Below, in pieces: positions 63,778 to 64,000 of a DNA stretch of 64,000 nucleotides. The DNA comes from Roseicyclus salinarum (lineage in GTDB: Bacteria > Pseudomonadota > Alphaproteobacteria > Rhodobacterales > Rhodobacteraceae): NCBI RefSeq assembly GCF_029624655.1, contig NZ_JARRSA010000002.1:1-64000 (forward strand). Reading direction: 5' to 3'. The notes under the pieces were generated by a model, which worked only from the letters and a program-made list of their open reading frames with translations, made no database searches and was not told the DNA's origin. How positions within the stretch are numbered: the first letter of the stretch is position 1; the number at the start of each line of letters is the position of its first letter. A program made the translations under genes and the position numbers.

Positions 63778-64000
63778 ACGTGGAGGTCTTCGACGACCGG
63801 GCCTGCATCCTCGGCGAGGGGCCTCTGTGGCACCCCGTGCGGCGTCAGCTGTTCTGGTTCGACATCATGGGCAGGCGCCTGATGACGCGCACGCAGGACG
63901 GGCCACTGGAGTGGCGCTTCGACCGTCACGTCAGCGCCGCCGGCTGGATCGACGCCGATACCCTCCTCGTGGCGAGCGAGACGGACCTTTTCCGCTTCGA
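63774..64000 (+). CDS. SMP-30/gluconolactonase family protein, cut by the window edge
   Basis: Only the first 75 residues are visible. They include LGEGPLWHP with the metal-binding glutamate E15, then [12 protein letters not shown], which fit the SMP-30/gluconolactonase beta-propeller. In this operon it should open galactono-lactone to galactonate. The ATG overlaps the dgoA stop (ATGA). Confidence 0.9.
   Translation, partial: MNVEVFDDRACILGEGPLWHPVRRQLFWFDIMGRRLMTRTQDGPLEWRFDRHVSAAGWIDADTLLVASETDLFRF

Overview
The window is about 64 kb of G+C-rich chromosomal DNA. It looks like a Rhodobacterales alphaproteobacterium (Rhodobacteraceae/Roseobacteraceae type). The grounds are an FnrL-type regulator divergent from hemN, a ccoNOQP plus ccoGHIS microaerobic oxidase locus with TTGAY-N4-RTCAA boxes, a membrane-anchored cytochrome c divergent from prephenate dehydratase, a small SRP RNA near dnaX, and a short 3'-flank motif (CTTCATCTTTCYCGAAATAC) of a kind I associate with this order. 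The genus cannot be told from the sequence. No tRNA, rRNA, CRISPR array, intact insertion sequence or prophage was seen.

Layout. 1-2.3 kb: 5' part of dnaX, two small membrane proteins and the SRP RNA. 2.4-5.1 kb: an NMT1/SsuA-type ABC importer. 5.3-11.3 kb: housekeeping genes (cpdB-like nucleotidase without a signal peptide, nudC, an SRPBCC protein, a DMT exporter, pheA, cytochrome c). 11.5-17.5 kb: yejABEF peptide importer. 17.5-29.6 kb: respiratory and oxygen-response block (hemN, fnrL, a tandem universal stress protein, ccoNOQP, an orphan gene with its own terminator, ccoGHIS), tied together by four FNR boxes. 29.7-32.3 kb: a D,D-carboxypeptidase and hemF. 32.4-44.6 kb: surface polysaccharide locus. 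It has a dual-specificity phosphatase, GT2, GT25 and GT4 glycosyltransferases, an MsbA/PglK-like ABC exporter, a methyltransferase, and a full wbpA-wbpB-wbpD-wbpE set plus a 2-epimerase, which together would make UDP-2,3-diacetamido-mannuronic acid. Its centre (about 36.9-40.7 kb) is visibly A+T-richer than the flanks. 45-48.4 kb: a DadA/SolA-type oxidase and divergent hemE and hemC. 48.5-51.9 kb: rfbCBDA for dTDP-L-rhamnose. 52-54.8 kb: copA-cueR behind a textbook CueR operator. 54.9-64 kb: an IclR-controlled alpha-galactoside cluster.

How the genes work together. The oxygen block joins the sensor (FnrL), the high-affinity cbb3 oxidase, its copper and iron-sulfur assembly factors, and the anaerobic haem step (hemN). 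The aerobic haem step (hemF) and two shared haem steps (hemE, hemC) lie elsewhere in the window. The last 9 kb would import a galactoside, split it with a family 4 glycosidase, oxidise the galactose, open the lactone, and convert 2-keto-3-deoxygalactonate to pyruvate and glyceraldehyde 3-phosphate (De Ley-Doudoroff route). Galactonate dehydratase is not in view and may lie past the right edge.

Most notable points: a short-chain dehydrogenase in the galactose operon whose catalytic YxxxK lysine is asparagine; an orphan basic protein wedged between ccoNOQP and ccoGHIS with a strong terminator and a neighbouring inverted pair of degenerate repeats; the 3'-flank repeat motif; and several clean palindromes that look like unassigned operators. 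I see no convincing new multi-gene defence or mobile system; most of the window is recognisable biology.
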